Positions 25,886 through 35,266 of a stretch of DNA of 64,000 nt are shown one piece after another. The notes below the pieces were generated by a model. The model was given only the letters and a program-made list of their open reading frames with translations, was not told the DNA's origin and made no database searches. The DNA comes from Sphaerotilus hippei (GTDB lineage: Bacteria > Pseudomonadota > Gammaproteobacteria > Burkholderiales > Burkholderiaceae_C): contig NZ_QJJS01000004.1 of the NCBI RefSeq assembly GCF_003201595.1, positions 1-64,000 on the forward strand. The letters run 5' to 3'. How positions within the stretch are numbered: position 1 is the stretch's first letter; each line of letters starts with the position of its first letter. The position numbers and the translations under genes were made by a program.

Positions 25886-27559
25886 ATGTCCGCCACTCTT
25901 CAGCCCGGCCCGGTGTCACGCCCATCGGCGACACCTCATCGACGCCGGGGCGGATTCTTCACCCACCACGGGCTCTGGGCGCCGGGCGTGCGGCTGTTCC
26001 GCCAGCTGGACTTCACCGCCAAGGCGCTGATCATCTCGCTGACCTTCTTCGTGCCGATGCTCGCGCTGCTGGGCTGGCAGCTGCACGAGCAGTCCGCAGC
26101 CACCATGCAGCAGCGGCTGGACGCGACGCGCCAGCATGTCGAGGTGGTGCACGGGGTGATCGGCTGGGCCCACCGCCAGGAGACCGAGGCCGGGCTGTCG
26201 CGCGAGCAGGCCCAGGCGCTGGCCCGACGGGTCGTCTCCGGGCTGCGCTACGACCGTTCGGAGTATTTCTGGATCAACGACATGCAGCACCGCATGGTGA
26301 TGCACCCGACCCAGCCGGCGCTGGACGGCCAGCAGCTGGGCGACCGCAAGGATCCCAACGGCGTGCCGCTGTTCCAGGCCTTCGTGTCGACCGTGCGCGA
26401 CCACGGCCAGGGTTTTGTGCACTACCAGTGGCCCAAGCCCGGCCTGGACCGTCCGGTCGACAAGGTGTCCTACGTCAAGGGCTTCGAGCCCTGGGGCTGG
26501 GTCGTCGGCTCGGGGGTCTACGTCGACGACGTGCAGGCGGCCGTGCAGCGTCAGCTGACCCGCAGCGGCGTCATCCTGCTGCTGTCCGTGCTGGTGTCGG
26601 TCTACTTCTTCCTCAGCTTCTACCGCGTGATGAACGGCGGCCTGAAGGAGACGCGCCGCCACCTGATGGCGATGACCGCGGGCGACCTGACCACCTCCCC
26701 CGCTCCCTGGGGCCGGGACGAGCCGGCCCAGCTGATGCACGACCTGTGTCGCATGCAGGAGGCGCTGCGGCAGATGGTCGCCCGGATGCGGCTGTCCAGC
26801 GACGCGATCATGCGCTCCAGCGGCAGCATCGCCACCGGCATGGGCGACCTGTCGGCCCGCAGCGAGCAGGCCGCCGCCAACCTGGAGCAGTCGGCCACCT
26901 CGATGGAGCAGATGTCGGCCACGCTGCGCAGCTCCTCGGCCCACACGCAGGAAGCCGCCGAGGTGGCCCGCGACAACGCACGCATCGCCACGCAGGGCGG
27001 CCAGGTGATGGGCGAGGTCGTGGCCACGATGGAGGCCATCCAGGCCTCGTCGACCCGCATCGGCGAGATCATCGGCTCCATCGACGGCATCGCCTTCCAG
27101 ACCAACATCCTGGCGCTGAACGCGGCCGTCGAGGCCGCCCGCGCCGGCGAGCAGGGCCGCGGCTTCGCGGTGGTGGCCAGCGAGGTGCGCACGCTGGCCC
27201 AGCGCAGCGCCCAGGCCGCGCGCGAGATCAAGACCCTGATCGGCAGCAGCGTCGACCAGGTCGAGGCCGGCACCGCCGTCGTGCGCAGGGCCGGCGCGAC
27301 GATCGACGACATCGTCACCGCCTCGCAGCGCGTGCACGGCCTGCTGGACACCATCGCCACGGGCTCGCGCGAGCAGAGCGCGGGCATCGGCCAGATCGGC
27401 CAGGCGGTGCAGGAGCTGGACCGGGCCACGCAGCAGAACGCGGCGCTGGTCCAGCAGACCGCCACCGAATCGGCGTCGATGAACGATCAGGCACGCCACC
27501 TGGCCGACGAGGTGGCGCGCTTCAGGCTGCCGCAGCCGGCGCCACGGACCGTCGGCTGA
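25886..27559 (+). CDS. Methyl-accepting chemotaxis protein with single Cache sensor
   Basis: A 557-residue chemoreceptor. After a basic 45-residue N-terminus comes a membrane helix (about 47-66), a periplasmic sCache_2 domain with the family motif [19 protein letters not shown] and the closing [14 protein letters not shown], a second membrane helix (about 232-250), HAMP, and the signalling domain with the usual hairpin tip. sCache_2 receptors often bind small carboxylates. The neighbouring benzoate genes make an aromatic or organic acid plausible as ligand, but this is inference. Confidence 0.91.
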   Translation: MSATLQPGPVSRPSATPHRRRGGFFTHHGLWAPGVRLFRQLDFTAKALIISLTFFVPMLALLGWQLHEQSAATMQQRLDATRQHVEVVHGVIGWAHRQETEAGLSREQAQALARRVVSGLRYDRSEYFWINDMQHRMVMHPTQPALDGQQLGDRKDPNGVPLFQAFVSTVRDHGQGFVHYQWPKPGLDRPVDKVSYVKGFEPWGWVVGSGVYVDDVQAAVQRQLTRSGVILLLSVLVSVYFFLSFYRVMNGGLKETRRHLMAMTAGDLTTSPAPWGRDEPAQLMHDLCRMQEALRQMVARMRLSSDAIMRSSGSIATGMGDLSARSEQAAANLEQSATSMEQMSATLRSSSAHTQEAAEVARDNARIATQGGQVMGEVVATMEAIQASSTRIGEIIGSIDGIAFQTNILALNAAVEAARAGEQGRGFAVVASEVRTLAQRSAQAAREIKTLIGSSVDQVEAGTAVVRRAGATIDDIVTASQRVHGLLDTIATGSREQSAGIGQIGQAVQELDRATQQNAALVQQTATESASMNDQARHLADEVARFRLPQPAPRTVG

Positions 27560-27578
27560 CGGCCGCGCGCCGCCCGGC

Positions 27579-28928
27579 TCAGGCCGCGCCGGCGGCCCGC
27601 GCAGGGGCCGGGGCCTCCACCGGCAGTAGCCGCTCCTGGCGCAGGGCGAACAGCCCCATCGCCAGGCAGGCGATCGCCCCGGGGGCCGCGAACGCCATGA
27701 AGTTGCCCTGCAGCGGCATCTCCATGGCCATCAGTGCCCCACCCATGATCGGCCCGATGATCGCCCCGTTGCGGCCGATGCCCGAGGCCCAGCCCAGGCC
27801 GGTCGATCGCATCGCCATGCTGTAGAACTGCGCCCCGCAGGCATACAGCAGGATCTGCGAGCCGATCGTCGTGGCCCCGGCCACGGCGATCAGGCCGTGG
27901 AGCACCACGCTCGGGCTGTTGAAGCCCAGCAGGCTGATCGACAGCGCCGCCACGGCGAAGAACGCGGCCAGGACCCGGGGCAGGTTGAGCCGATCCCCCA
28001 GCCAGCCGCCGCCCACGGCACCGAAGATGGCGCCGAAATTGAGCACCAGCAGGAAGCCCAGGCTCGAGCCCAGTCCGTAGCCGGCCTTGCTCATCAGCTT
28101 GGGCAGCCAGGAGTTCAGTGCATAGACCATCAGCAGGCAGCAGAAGAAGGCGACCCACAGCATCAGCGTCTGGAAGGCCCGGCCGTCGCGGAACAGGTCG
28201 AGCAGTGGCGTGCCCCTGGACTGGATCGCCGGCATGCTCAGGCTCTGGTCGGCCCCCGCCTTGAAGCCCGGCTCGATGCGCTCGAGGATGGCACGGGCCT
28301 CGTCGTCGCGGCCCTGCCGGATCATGAAGCCGACCGATTCGGGCAGGAACTTCATGATGACCGGCAGCAGCAGCAGCGGGATGCCGGCGACGAAGAACAC
28401 CGACTGCCAGCCCAGCGTGGGCAGCATCACGATGCCCAGGCCGGCCGACAGCATGCCGCCCACCGAGTAGCCGCTAAACATGATGGCCACCAGCGTGCTG
28501 CGGATCTTCCTGGGGGCGTATTCGCTCATCAGCGCGACCACGTTGGGCATGACCCCGCCGATGCCGAGTCCGGCCAGGAAGCGGCACAGGCCGAACTCGG
28601 TCGGGTTGCGGGCGAAGCCGTTGAGCACGGTGAAGCCGCTGAACAGGATCACGCACATCGTGATCGCCTTCTTGCGGCCGATCCGGTCCGACAGCGGGCC
28701 GAAGACCATCGCCCCGGCCATCATGCCGAACAGCGCGTAACTGCCCAGCGCCCCGGCCTGCAGCGGCGAGAGCGCCCACTCCTTCATCAGCACCGGCAGC
28801 ACGACCCCGTAGATCACCAGGTCGTAGCCGTCGAAGACGATGATGAGGGCGCACCAGAACAGCACCGTCCAGTGAAAGCGGTTGAACCGGGCGTGATCGA
28901 TCAGCCTGGATACGTCGATTGATTGCAT
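27579..28928 (-). CDS. benK: Aromatic acid:proton symporter, MFS family (benzoate uptake)
   Basis: A 449-residue 12-helix transporter of the aromatic acid:H+ symporter family. The DGYD motif in helix 1 (IIVFDGYDLVIYG) and the loop 2-3 motif GPLSDRIGRKKA are intact. It is the last gene of the catBCA-benABCDK operon, 59 bases after benD, so benzoate is the likely substrate. BenK and PcaK are hard to tell apart by sequence alone; the name rests on context. It ends 19 bases from the convergent chemoreceptor gene. Confidence 0.88.
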   Translation of the reverse strand: MQSIDVSRLIDHARFNRFHWTVLFWCALIIVFDGYDLVIYGVVLPVLMKEWALSPLQAGALGSYALFGMMAGAMVFGPLSDRIGRKKAITMCVILFSGFTVLNGFARNPTEFGLCRFLAGLGIGGVMPNVVALMSEYAPRKIRSTLVAIMFSGYSVGGMLSAGLGIVMLPTLGWQSVFFVAGIPLLLLPVIMKFLPESVGFMIRQGRDDEARAILERIEPGFKAGADQSLSMPAIQSRGTPLLDLFRDGRAFQTLMLWVAFFCCLLMVYALNSWLPKLMSKAGYGLGSSLGFLLVLNFGAIFGAVGGGWLGDRLNLPRVLAAFFAVAALSISLLGFNSPSVVLHGLIAVAGATTIGSQILLYACGAQFYSMAMRSTGLGWASGIGRNGAIIGPIMGGALMAMEMPLQGNFMAFAAPGAIACLAMGLFALRQERLLPVEAPAPARAAGAA

Positions 28929-28987
28929 CTTGTCTCCACCTCTTCAGGGTCGGGTTGTGTGGGTGTGGGTCGGCGGGCGCCCGGGTC

Positions 28988-29764
28988 TCAGCCCAGGTCG
29001 CCGCCACCGACGGGCAGCGTCACGCCGGTGATGTAGGACGCCTCGTCGGAGGCCAGGAACAGGATGGCGCCGACCTGCTCGTCGATCGTGCCGTAGCGCT
29101 TCATCAGGCTGGAGCAGACCGTCTGGTCGACGATCTGCTGATACCAGGCCTTCTCCTGCTCGCTGGGCAGCGCCGTGTTGCGCGGGATGCGCCGCGGGGG
29201 CGCCTCGGTGCCGCCCGGGGCGGTCGCGTTCACGCGCACGCCACGCTCGGCCGTCTCCAGCGCCAGGCAGGCGGTCAGCGCGTTCACGCCTCCCTTGGCC
29301 GCGCCGTAGGGCACGCGGTTGACACCACGCGTGGCGATGGACGAGACGTTGACGATCGCGCCCCGGCCCTGCTCGAGCATGGGCGGCAGGGCCGCATGGC
29401 AGCACCACAGCGTGGGGAACAGCGAGCGCCGCACCTCCGCCTCGATCTCGTCCTCCTGGTAATGCTCGAAGGGCTTGGCCCAGATCGTGCCGCCGACGTT
29501 GTTCACCAGGATGTCGATCCGGCCCAAGCGCTGCACCGCCTCGGCCATCACGCGCCGGCAGTCCGCGTGGCGCTCGAGGTCGGCGGTCAGCGTCAGCAGG
29601 CGTTCGCCCGGCCCGGCGGCGTCGCGCAACTCGTGCACCAGTTCGGAGCGGTCCACCGCCACCACCCGGGCGCCTTCGGCGAGCAGCCGCTCGGCCACCC
29701 GCCGCCCGATGCCCTGGGCCGATCCGGTGACCACCGCCACCCGGTCTTGAAAACGTGGAGTCAT
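28988..29764 (-). CDS. benD: cis-1,6-dihydroxycyclohexadiene-1-carboxylate dehydrogenase
   Basis: A 258-residue short-chain dehydrogenase that oxidises and decarboxylates the benzoate cis-diol to catechol with NAD+. The cofactor motif is TGSAQGIG, the NNVGG segment follows, and the catalytic residues are S in VSSIATRG and Y/K in VPYGAAKGG. The EAPPRRIPRN segment is typical of BenD/XylL. It lies between benC and benK in the operon (gaps of 32 and 59 bases). Confidence 0.93.
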   Translation of the reverse strand: MTPRFQDRVAVVTGSAQGIGRRVAERLLAEGARVVAVDRSELVHELRDAAGPGERLLTLTADLERHADCRRVMAEAVQRLGRIDILVNNVGGTIWAKPFEHYQEDEIEAEVRRSLFPTLWCCHAALPPMLEQGRGAIVNVSSIATRGVNRVPYGAAKGGVNALTACLALETAERGVRVNATAPGGTEAPPRRIPRNTALPSEQEKAWYQQIVDQTVCSSLMKRYGTIDEQVGAILFLASDEASYITGVTLPVGGGDLG

Positions 29765-29796
29765 GTCGAAGATCCCATGGTCAGGAGCAAGGAAGG

Positions 29797-30804
29797 TCAG
29801 GCGCTGGCCGTGAACTTCTCGTGGTGGAAGCTCGCCGGCTGCAGCCCGCGGTCACGGATGAAGCGGCTGACGGCCTCGACCATCGGCGGCGGTCCGCAGA
29901 GGTAGATGTCGACGTCACCGTCGTGCAGGTGTGCCAGCTCGATGTGCTCGGTGACATAACCCTTGCGGGGGTGGGTGCTGTCCGCGCTGGCCACGCAGGT
30001 GCTGAACGTGAAGTCCGGCAGGTGCGCCGCGAAGGCCTCGAGCTGCTCCAGCCCGACCAGGTCGACGTCGTGCGTCACGCCGTAGATCAGGTGCACCGGC
30101 TGCCCGCCGCCCTGCTCGACCAGCCGGTCGAGCATCGCCAGGAAAGGCGCCAGGCCCGTGCCCCCGGCGAGCATCAGCAGCGGGCGCCGCAGCTCGCGCA
30201 GGTAGAAGCTGCCGAGCGGGCCGGCCAGCGAGAGGCGGTCGCCCGGACGGGCGGCGCCGGTCAGGAAACCGCTCATCAGGCCGCCGGGCACGTTGCGGAT
30301 CAGGAACGAGACCACGCCGTCGCGGGGCATCGAGCTGAAGGAATAGGCGCGGGTCTGCTCGCTGCCCGGCACGCCGAGGTTGACGTACTGGCCGGGCAGG
30401 AAGGCGAGCTGCTTCAGCGCCTCGCCCTCGAGGGACAGGGCGATCGTGCTGGGCGAGAGCTGGCGCACCTCGCGCAGCGTCGCCTGGAAGCTGGCCGGAC
30501 GGGTCCGGCAGGCCAGCGAGGAGGCCGGCACGCGGATCACGCCGTCGCTGGTGGCGCGCATCTGGCAGGTCAGCACGTGGCCCTGCCGGGCCTCTTCTTC
30601 GCTCAGCGCGTCGTCGATGTACTCGCCCAGGGTGTAGGTGCCCGACTCGACCTGGCACTTGCAGGTGCCGCAGGCGCCGTCGCGGCAGTCCAGCGGCACG
30701 TTGATGCCTTGCCGGTAGGCCGCGTCGGCCACCGTCTCGGTGGGCCGGGCCTCGATGAAACGGGTCACGCCGTCTTCGAATCGCAGGGCGATGTGGTGGC
30801 TCAT
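29797..30804 (-). CDS. benC: Benzoate 1,2-dioxygenase, electron-transfer (reductase) component
   Basis: A 335-residue NADH reductase. The N-terminal plant-type [2Fe-2S] ferredoxin domain has cysteines in CRDGACGTCKC and a fourth in VLTCQM. An FAD domain (RAYSFSS) and an NAD domain (LLMLAGGTGLAPFLAML, ending YLCGPPPMVEA) follow. It passes electrons from NADH to the BenAB oxygenase. The ATG at 30804 has AAAGGA upstream. Gap to benB is 41 bases. Confidence 0.94.
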   Translation of the reverse strand: MSHHIALRFEDGVTRFIEARPTETVADAAYRQGINVPLDCRDGACGTCKCQVESGTYTLGEYIDDALSEEEARQGHVLTCQMRATSDGVIRVPASSLACRTRPASFQATLREVRQLSPSTIALSLEGEALKQLAFLPGQYVNLGVPGSEQTRAYSFSSMPRDGVVSFLIRNVPGGLMSGFLTGAARPGDRLSLAGPLGSFYLRELRRPLLMLAGGTGLAPFLAMLDRLVEQGGGQPVHLIYGVTHDVDLVGLEQLEAFAAHLPDFTFSTCVASADSTHPRKGYVTEHIELAHLHDGDVDIYLCGPPPMVEAVSRFIRDRGLQPASFHHEKFTASA

Positions 30805-30845
30805 GGTGTTCCTTTCCGCCGGGCGGGGCCCGGACGGCACGGCGC

Positions 30846-31337
30846 TCAGACGTGGTAGATGTCGAGCACGTGGTGGATGTAGTCGTTCTTCAGCACGATC
30901 TGCTTGCGCTGGATGAACAGCTGTCCGTCGACCACCTTCAGCACGCAGTGGGTGCAGCCGAAGTGGCTGTCGGTCGTCTGGTAGCGGTGGCTGAGCGTGT
31001 GCCAGTTGAAGCGCACCCGGACCTCGTCGCCCTGCTGCGCGACGATCTCCACGTTCGACAGGTTGTGGCTGGTGCGCGTGTCGGGCGTGGTCGCCGCCGA
31101 GCGCTCCGTCTTGATGCGGAAGACCCGGTCCTCCAGGCCGCCCCGGTTGGGGTAGTAGATCAGCGAGATCTCGCGCTGCGGATCGACGGTGAGCCGGTCG
31201 TCGTCGTCCCACGCCGGCATCCAGAATTCGGCATCGGCGGTGTAGCAGCCGAGCCATTCATCCCACTGCCGGTCATCGAGCAGCCGGGCCTCGCGGTACA
31301 GGAAGGCCTGCACCTGGTCGATGGTCATCATGGTCAT
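30846..31337 (-). CDS. benB: Benzoate 1,2-dioxygenase, small (beta) subunit
   Basis: A 163-residue ring-hydroxylating dioxygenase beta subunit with the cone-shaped fold. Recognisable segments are FLYREARLLDDRQWDEWL near the N-terminus, then FWMPAW, and the closing KQIVLKNDYIHHVLDIYHV. It has a structural role in the alpha3beta3 oxygenase. The start MTMMTID is preceded by TGAGGA, whose TGA is the stop of benA, so benA and benB are translationally coupled. Confidence 0.94.
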   Translation of the reverse strand: MTMMTIDQVQAFLYREARLLDDRQWDEWLGCYTADAEFWMPAWDDDDRLTVDPQREISLIYYPNRGGLEDRVFRIKTERSAATTPDTRTSHNLSNVEIVAQQGDEVRVRFNWHTLSHRYQTTDSHFGCTHCVLKVVDGQLFIQRKQIVLKNDYIHHVLDIYHV

Positions 31338-31345
31338 GCCCGTCC

Positions 31346-32707
31346 TCACGCCTTCTCGGCCTCGCGCTCGATGGCGAGCTGCATCGCCTCGAGCCAGTAG
31401 CGGTGCTGCTCGGTGTAGAGGCCCTCGTCCTCGGTCCGGACCCCGCTGAGCCGGGGATGCAGGTCGATCTCCCGGGCCGCGGCATCGGCCCCTTCCACCC
31501 AGTGCGTGGCCCCGCGGCACATGTCGTTCCACGGCAGTGCGGTGGCGGCATAACCCTGCTGGCAGGCGCGGAACTCCTCCAGGTCGTCGGGCGTGGCCAT
31601 GCCGGTGGCGTTGAAAAAATCCTCGTACTGGCGGATGCGGCGCGCACGCGCCTGGTCCGACTCGCCCCGGGGCGCGATGCAGTAGATGGTGACCTCGGTC
31701 TTGTCCACCGCGAGCGGGCGCAGCACCCGGATCTGCGAGCCGAACTGGTCCATCAGGTAGACGTTCGGGTAGAGGCAGAGGTTGCGCGAGTGGTTGATCA
31801 TCCAGTCGGCGCGGGCCTGGCCGAAGCGCCCGACCAGCTCGTCACGGATCTGGTAGGCCGGCCGGTCCTCGGGATTGGCCCAGCGGGTCCACAGCAGCAT
31901 GTGGCCGTGGTCGAAGGAGTAGAAGCCGCCGCCCTGCTTGGCCCAGCTGCCGGCGTCCATCGCCTTGACGTTGTCACCGGCGGCGGCCTGCTTGCGGTGG
32001 TGGGTGGTCGCGGCGTAGTTCCAGTGCACCGAGCTGACGTGGTAGCCGTCGGCACCGTTCTCGGCCTGCAGCTTCCAGTTGGCGTCGAAGGTGTAGGTGG
32101 ACGAGCCGCGCAGCACCTCCAGGCCGTCGGGCGACTGGTCCACGATCATGTCGATGATCTTGGTCGATTCGCCCAGGAACTCGGTCAGCGGCGGCACGTC
32201 GGCGTTCAGGCTGCCGAACAGGAAGCCCCGGTAGCTCTCGAAGCGAGCCACCTTCTTCAGGTCGTGGCAGCCGTCCTTGTTGAAGCTCTCCGGGTAACCG
32301 GCCTCGCTGGCGTCCTTGACCTTCAGCAGCTTGCCGCTGTTGTTGAAGGTCCAGCCGTGAAAGGTGCAGGTGAAGTTGGCCTTGTTGCCCTTCTTGTGGC
32401 GGCACAGGGTCGCCCCGCGGTGCGAACAGGCGTTGATGATCGCGTTCAGCTCGCCGTGGCGGTTGCGGGTGATGACGATCGGCTGCCGACCCATGGTGGT
32501 GGTCAGGTAGTCGTTGGGCTCGGGGATCTGGCTCTCGTGGGCCAGGTAGATCCAGTTGCCCTCGAAGATGTGCTTCATCTCCAGCTCGAACAGGGCCTCG
32601 TCGGTGAACGCGGCGCGGTTGAGGCGATAGATGTGCTGGTCCTTGTCCTCGACCAGCATGCCGGCCAGGCGTTGCCGGACGCCTTCCAGGGCTGCAGTGT
32701 GGCTCAT
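31346..32707 (-). CDS. benA: Benzoate 1,2-dioxygenase, large (alpha) subunit
   Basis: A 453-residue Rieske non-haem iron oxygenase subunit that adds both atoms of O2 to benzoate. The Rieske ligands are C94/H96 (NACSHRGA) and C114/H117 (FTCTFHGW). The catalytic iron site lies in [20 protein letters not shown], with a downstream aspartate. It shows the usual length and is 34 bases downstream of catA in the same operon, so oxygenase and catechol cleavage are expressed together. The BenA versus toluate (XylX) distinction rests on the chromosomal ben/cat context. Confidence 0.95.
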   Translation of the reverse strand: MSHTAALEGVRQRLAGMLVEDKDQHIYRLNRAAFTDEALFELEMKHIFEGNWIYLAHESQIPEPNDYLTTTMGRQPIVITRNRHGELNAIINACSHRGATLCRHKKGNKANFTCTFHGWTFNNSGKLLKVKDASEAGYPESFNKDGCHDLKKVARFESYRGFLFGSLNADVPPLTEFLGESTKIIDMIVDQSPDGLEVLRGSSTYTFDANWKLQAENGADGYHVSSVHWNYAATTHHRKQAAAGDNVKAMDAGSWAKQGGGFYSFDHGHMLLWTRWANPEDRPAYQIRDELVGRFGQARADWMINHSRNLCLYPNVYLMDQFGSQIRVLRPLAVDKTEVTIYCIAPRGESDQARARRIRQYEDFFNATGMATPDDLEEFRACQQGYAATALPWNDMCRGATHWVEGADAAAREIDLHPRLSGVRTEDEGLYTEQHRYWLEAMQLAIEREAEKA

Positions 32708-32741
32708 GCGTGTCTCCGCTGTGGGGTGGCAGGCCCGCTCA

Positions 32742-33656
32742 TCAGGCCGCGGCGCGGGGGCGGTCGAAGTCGGTGGCCGGCGCGTGGGCCTGGTCGGCGT
32801 GCAGGGTGAAGTCGAACTCGATCTCGTGGAAGGGGCGATCGACTTCCAGTGCCCGCATCGCGGCCGGATCGGCGTTGAGCCGGATCGGCGGCACCAGGCC
32901 GTCCCGGGTGCCGAAGGCGAAGTCGTCCCACAGGTGCGGATCGCTCTCGATGTTGATCTGCGTCGTCAGCTTGCGGCAGCCGGTCGCGCAGACGAAGAAG
33001 TGGATGTGCGCCGGGCGGTGGCCGTGGCGGCCGAGCTGCGTCAGCAGGCGATCGGTCGCGCCGCCCGGGGGCACGCTGTAGCCCAGCGGCATGATGCTGC
33101 GGAAGCGGTAGCGGCCTTCGGCGTCGGTGATCAGGGTGCGGCGCAGGTTGAAGTCGCTCTGGGTCTTGTCGAAATGGGAGTAGTTGCCCAGGTGGTTGGC
33201 ATGCCAGACCTCGACCTTCGCGCCAGCCAGCGGGAGACCCTGGTCGTCGCGGACCACCCCGTGCATCACCACGACCTCGCCCGGCTGGGTGCCGTCGTCC
33301 AGGCGCGCGCTGCCACGGACCTCGGGGGCGCCGGCCACGTACAGCGGACCCTCGATGGTGCGCGGCGTGCCGCCGGCCAGGCCGGCGCGGGCTTCGGCCT
33401 CGTCCATGCGCAGGTCCATGAAATGCTCCAGGCCGATGCCCGGCACGATCAGGCCCAGCTCGCCCGAACGACCGGCTTCGGCCAGGTAGTTCAGCCCGGC
33501 CCAGAATTCCTCGGGCTGGATGTCGAGGTCTTCCATCGTGCACATGAAGTCGCGCAGCAGGCGGTTGACGATGGTCTTGATGCGGGGATTGCCCGGTCCG
33601 GTGACGCCGGTGCCCTCGAAACGGGCGATCAGGGCGTCGATGCTGTTCTTGTCCAT
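32742..33656 (-). CDS. catA: Catechol 1,2-dioxygenase
   Basis: A 304-residue intradiol dioxygenase that cleaves catechol to cis,cis-muconate. The Fe(III) ligands Y159 (LGNYSHFD), Y193 (MPLGYSVP), H217 and H219 (RPAHIHFF) are all present. The N-terminal helical dimerisation domain (residues 1-105) is typical, and the length matches the family (about 300-310). It follows catC by 40 bases and precedes benA by 34 bases. Confidence 0.96.
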   Translation of the reverse strand: MDKNSIDALIARFEGTGVTGPGNPRIKTIVNRLLRDFMCTMEDLDIQPEEFWAGLNYLAEAGRSGELGLIVPGIGLEHFMDLRMDEAEARAGLAGGTPRTIEGPLYVAGAPEVRGSARLDDGTQPGEVVVMHGVVRDDQGLPLAGAKVEVWHANHLGNYSHFDKTQSDFNLRRTLITDAEGRYRFRSIMPLGYSVPPGGATDRLLTQLGRHGHRPAHIHFFVCATGCRKLTTQINIESDPHLWDDFAFGTRDGLVPPIRLNADPAAMRALEVDRPFHEIEFDFTLHADQAHAPATDFDRPRAAA

Positions 33657-33696
33657 GGGATGTCTCCTGCAAGGGTGGATGAAAGGGGAAGGGAGC

Positions 33697-33987
33697 TCAG
33701 CGGTCGTCGTCGTGGATGGACGAGGGATGGCGGCACAGCGGCGTGACGCCGATCTTCATGAAGGGAAACAGGGGCAGGCTGGTCAGCAGCCGGTGCAGCT
33801 CGTCGATGCTCTCGACGTCGAAGACGCTGACGTTGGCGTAGCGCCCGGCGATGCGCCAGAGGTGGCGCCACTGGCCGCTGCGCTGCAGTGCCTGGGCGAG
33901 CTCACGCTCGGCCTGCTTGAGCGCATCGGCCTGGCTGGCCGGCATGTCGACGGGCAGGCGGACTTCCATCTCGACGTGGAAAAGCAT
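33697..33987 (-). CDS. catC: Muconolactone delta-isomerase
   Basis: A 96-residue ferredoxin-like-fold isomerase that converts muconolactone to beta-ketoadipate enol-lactone as a homodecamer. The family start MLFHVEMEVRLPVDMP, the central GRYANVSVFDVESIDELH and the C-terminal LPLFPFMKIGVTPLCRHPSS are all present, at the usual length. It lies between catB and catA with gaps of 50 and 40 bases. Confidence 0.96.
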   Translation of the reverse strand: MLFHVEMEVRLPVDMPASQADALKQAERELAQALQRSGQWRHLWRIAGRYANVSVFDVESIDELHRLLTSLPLFPFMKIGVTPLCRHPSSIHDDDR

Positions 33988-34037
33988 GGTCTTCTTTCAG
34001 GGAGAGGCGGGGGACCGACGGGGCGGGTAGGGTCGGA

Positions 34038-35165
34038 TCAGCGCGCGCGCTGCAGATGCATCAGCCGGTCCTCGTCGATCTCGAGGCCCAGGCCGGGACT
34101 GCGGGGGAGCACCAGGCTGAAGTCGCTGTAGTGCAGCGGTTCACGCAGGATCTCCTGGGTCAGCAGCAGCGGGCCGAACAGCTCGGTGCCCCAGGCCAGT
34201 TCGTGGAAGGTGCTGAACAGCTGGGCCGACGCCATCGTGCCGACCGCCCCTTCGAGCATCGTGCCGCCGTAGAGCTCGATGTTGGCGGCCTGGGCGATGG
34301 CGGCCACCTGGGCGGCGCCGCGCAGGCCGCCGGACTGGTTGATCTTGACGGCGAAGATGTCGGCCGCCTGCTGGCTGGCCACCAGGAAGGCGTCACGCGG
34401 TCCGTGCAGCGACTCGTCGGCCATGACGGGGATGATGTTGGCGTCGGTCAGGCGCTTCAGGCCGATCCGGTCGTGCGCGACGATGGGCTGCTCGACCATG
34501 TCGACGCCCGCGTCGGCCAGCATCGCCATGCCGGTCAGGGCCTGGGTCACCGACCAGGCCTGGTTGGCGTCGATGCGCACGCTGGCCCGGTCGCCCAGGG
34601 CCCGCTTGATCGCCGCCACGTGGGCCACGTCGTCGCGCACGGTGCGCAGGCCGATCTTGAGCTTGAAGATGTCATGGCGGCGCAGGTCGAGCATGCGCTC
34701 GGCCTCGGCGATGTCGCGCGCGGTGTCGCCGCTGGCCAGCGTCCAGGCCACCGGGATGCGGTCCCGCACGCGGCCACCGAACAGCTCGCTCAGCGGCACG
34801 CCCAGGCGCCGGGCCTGCGCGTCGTAGAGGGCCGTCTCGATCGCGCACCTGGCGAATCGGTTGCCCTGGATGCGCTCCTGCACCTGACTCATCAGGTGAG
34901 CCACCCGGGAAGGGTCCTGTCCCACCAGCATCGGCGCGATGTAGGTGTCGATGTTGACCTTGATGCTCTCGGGGCTCTCCTCGCCGTAGGCGAGGCCGCC
35001 GATGGTCGTGCCTTCCCCCCAGCCGGTGATGTCGTCGGTGCAGCGGATGCGGACCAGCACCAGGGTCTGGTGGTTCATGGTGGCCACCGACAGGCGGTGC
35101 GGTCGGATGGTGGGCACATCCACCAGCAGGGTGTCCACCGTCTGGATCTTCACTTGGGAGGTCAT
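34038..35165 (-). CDS. catB: Muconate cycloisomerase
   Basis: A 375-residue enolase-superfamily enzyme that lactonises cis,cis-muconate to muconolactone. The catalytic lysine lies in FKLKIGLRT, and metal ligands in DANQAW, VEQPI and ADESLHGP, as in the muconate-lactonising subgroup. The second lysine lies in FAVKINQSGG. It is the first gene of the catBCA-benABCDK operon, divergent from the LysR regulator. The ATG lacks a strong ribosome site, but no better start exists. Confidence 0.95.
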   Translation of the reverse strand: MTSQVKIQTVDTLLVDVPTIRPHRLSVATMNHQTLVLVRIRCTDDITGWGEGTTIGGLAYGEESPESIKVNIDTYIAPMLVGQDPSRVAHLMSQVQERIQGNRFARCAIETALYDAQARRLGVPLSELFGGRVRDRIPVAWTLASGDTARDIAEAERMLDLRRHDIFKLKIGLRTVRDDVAHVAAIKRALGDRASVRIDANQAWSVTQALTGMAMLADAGVDMVEQPIVAHDRIGLKRLTDANIIPVMADESLHGPRDAFLVASQQAADIFAVKINQSGGLRGAAQVAAIAQAANIELYGGTMLEGAVGTMASAQLFSTFHELAWGTELFGPLLLTQEILREPLHYSDFSLVLPRSPGLGLEIDEDRLMHLQRAR

Positions 35166-35197
35166 TTCGCTGCGCCGTCTGATGAGGAAGTGCAGTC

Positions 35198-35228
35198 ATC
35201 TTAGGAAGGCGGCTTGTGTTGTGTCCAA
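35198..35228 (-). promoter_or_regulatory. catB: Probable catB operon promoter
   Basis: On the minus strand, -10-like TAAGAT (35198-35203) and -35-like TTGGAC (35223-35228) are separated by a long 19-base spacer, typical of activator-dependent promoters. The predicted start near 35191 puts the centre of the ATAC-N7-GTAT site at -65, the usual position for BenM/CatM-type activation. Confidence 0.5.
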
Positions 35229-35248
35229 GACGCTTTTAGACTGGTTTG

Positions 35249-35263
35249 ATACATAAAAGGTAT
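35249..35263. promoter_or_regulatory. LysR (BenM/CatM-type) recognition site ATAC-N7-GTAT
   Basis: ATAC-ATAAAAG-GTAT matches exactly the ATAC-N7-GTAT consensus of BenM/CatM sites and extends to GATAC/GTATC. It ends 3 bases before the lysR start codon and contains AAAAGG, the likely ribosome site of that gene. The same bound protein could therefore activate catB and limit its own synthesis. Confidence 0.75.
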
Positions 35264-35266
35264 CGA

